A DNA stretch of 64,000 nucleotides, taken from CAVVPY01 sp963750295. Its GTDB lineage: Bacteria; Actinomycetota; Actinomycetes; Mycobacteriales; Jatrophihabitantaceae. Where the stretch lies: the NCBI GenBank assembly GCA_963750295.1, contig CAVVPY010000001.1:310001-374000 (forward strand). The letters are read 5' to 3'. The first letter of the stretch is position 1; each line of letters begins with the position of its first letter. The notes under the pieces were generated by a model. It saw only the letters and a list, made by a program, of their open reading frames with translations, was not told the origin of the DNA and searched no databases. Below, one piece after another: positions 63,372 through 64,000 of this stretch. The translations under genes and the position numbers were made by a program.

Positions 63372-64000
63372 GTGCCGCGATCGCCCAAACTCGCAACGAC
63401 GCCCTTCGACCTCACCCACCACGTCCTCGACAACGGCCTGCGCGTCGTCATCGCGCCGGACCGCTCGGCGCCGGTCGTCGGCGTCGCCGTCCTCTACGAC
63501 GTGGGCTTCCGCTCCGAGCCTGAGGGGCGAACCGGGTTCGCCCACCTGTTCGAGCATCTGATGTTCCAGGGGTCGGCGACGCTGGACAAGCTCGAGCACG
63601 CCCGCGTGGTCAACTCCTCCGGAGGGACGTTCAACGGCAGCACGCACCCGGACTACACCGACTACTTCGAGCTGCTGCCTGCGAACGCGCTGGAGCGAGG
63701 ACTGTTCCTCGAGGCCGACCGGATGACCTCGCCGCGACTGACCGCCGAGAATCTCGCCAACCAGCTCGACGTGGTCAAGAACGAGATCCGGGTCAACGTG
63801 TTGAACCGTCCGTACGGCGGGCTTTCCCTGGATCTACCTGCCGCGCGTCCTGTTCGACACTTTCGCCAACGCCCACAACGGTTACGGCGGCTTCGAGGAT
63901 CTCGAGAGCGCGACCGTCGACGACGCCCGCGACTTCTTCCGCCGCTACTACGCGCCGGCAACGCCGTGCTTGCCGTCGGTGGCGACTTCGACGCGGACGA
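63372..64000 (+). pseudogene. M16-family zinc peptidase, partial, with two frame changes
   Basis: The GTG at 63372 starts a protein (VPRSPKLATTPFDLTHHVLDNGLRV) with the inverted zinc motif HLFEH at about residues 58-62, in FAHLFEHLMFQGS. It continues past the window end. An extra C at about 63822 breaks the frame: without it the text reads GGFPWIYLPRVLFDTF. A lost base near 63960 breaks it again before AVLAVGGDFD. With both repaired, the sequence is a normal N-terminal half of an M16 peptidase (PqqL/mitochondrial-processing type). Confidence 0.7.

Overview
The window is high-GC DNA with dense, short-spaced operons and many GTG starts. It looks like the chromosome of an actinobacterium (class Actinomycetes). 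Supporting markers are LpqB, a long HPF, actinobacterial SecA, an Rv3235-type protein, a DUF3107 protein, MoeZ, a mycothiol-nitroreductase-like DsbA protein and an AdnAB helicase-nuclease. Gene order matches, from memory of the Mycobacterium tuberculosis map, two conserved blocks: lpqB-comF-hpf-secA-Rv3235-tgs3 (Rv3244c to Rv3234c), and rhlE-propeller / ferritin-like / DUF3107 / TetR / DUF3152 / moeZ / ATL / adnAB (Rv3212 to Rv3201c). A non-mycobacterial lineage (Jatrophihabitans or Frankiales grade) is possible, but I cannot fix the genus.

Layout. 1-6.1 kb: the end of lpqB, comF, hpf, a tandem GNAT enzyme and secA. 6.1-12.3 kb: Rv3235-like and LysM proteins, a STAS/HATPase regulatory pair, small hypotheticals, an excisionase-type HTH, and a SAF (CpaB-like) plus CpaE-like ATPase pair joined by an odd 14-bp tandem repeat. 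12.3-17.2 kb: a coupled WS/DGAT, patatin and DUF6912 operon, then pruA. 17.2-22.5 kb: a compact type VII-like locus with an FHA-EccC-type ATPase, a divergent WXG100 protein and a SUFU-like protein. 22.6-25.4 kb: MaoC, Nudix, PHP phosphoesterase and RecB-type nuclease. 25.4-30.0 kb: a four-gene minus-strand operon led by a DEAD-box helicase. 30.2-32.2 kb: ferritin-like, membrane, DUF3107 and TetR genes. 32.3-36.2 kb: a split NHEJ cluster (LigD polymerase, ligase, Ku) and a hydrolase. 36.3-38.5 kb: DUF3152 and moeZ.

38.5-53.5 kb is accessory sequence set between moeZ and adnAB, with the ATL gene in the middle. It holds a decayed and an intact copy of a secreted Ig-like repeat protein, each with related promoters, tails and hairpins. 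It also holds a methyltransferase, a DsbA-like protein, a BNR propeller coupled to a beta-grasp protein ending in Gly-Gly, a cupin, an MMPL transporter, the ATL, a 1,388-residue S53 peptidase with Kelch repeats, a HAD protein and a MerR-TPR regulator.

53.6-64 kb holds adnA, adnB, a sarcosine-oxidase-like flavoprotein, an M20 dipeptidase, an intact hsp20 and the start of an M16 peptidase. All except hsp20 are broken by single-base frame changes, very densely in the first four. Four unrelated genes are hit, motifs survive in alternating frames, and the GTGA overlap between adnA and adnB is kept, so sequence error is the likeliest cause. I saw no rRNA, tRNA, CRISPR array, IS element or phage genes.
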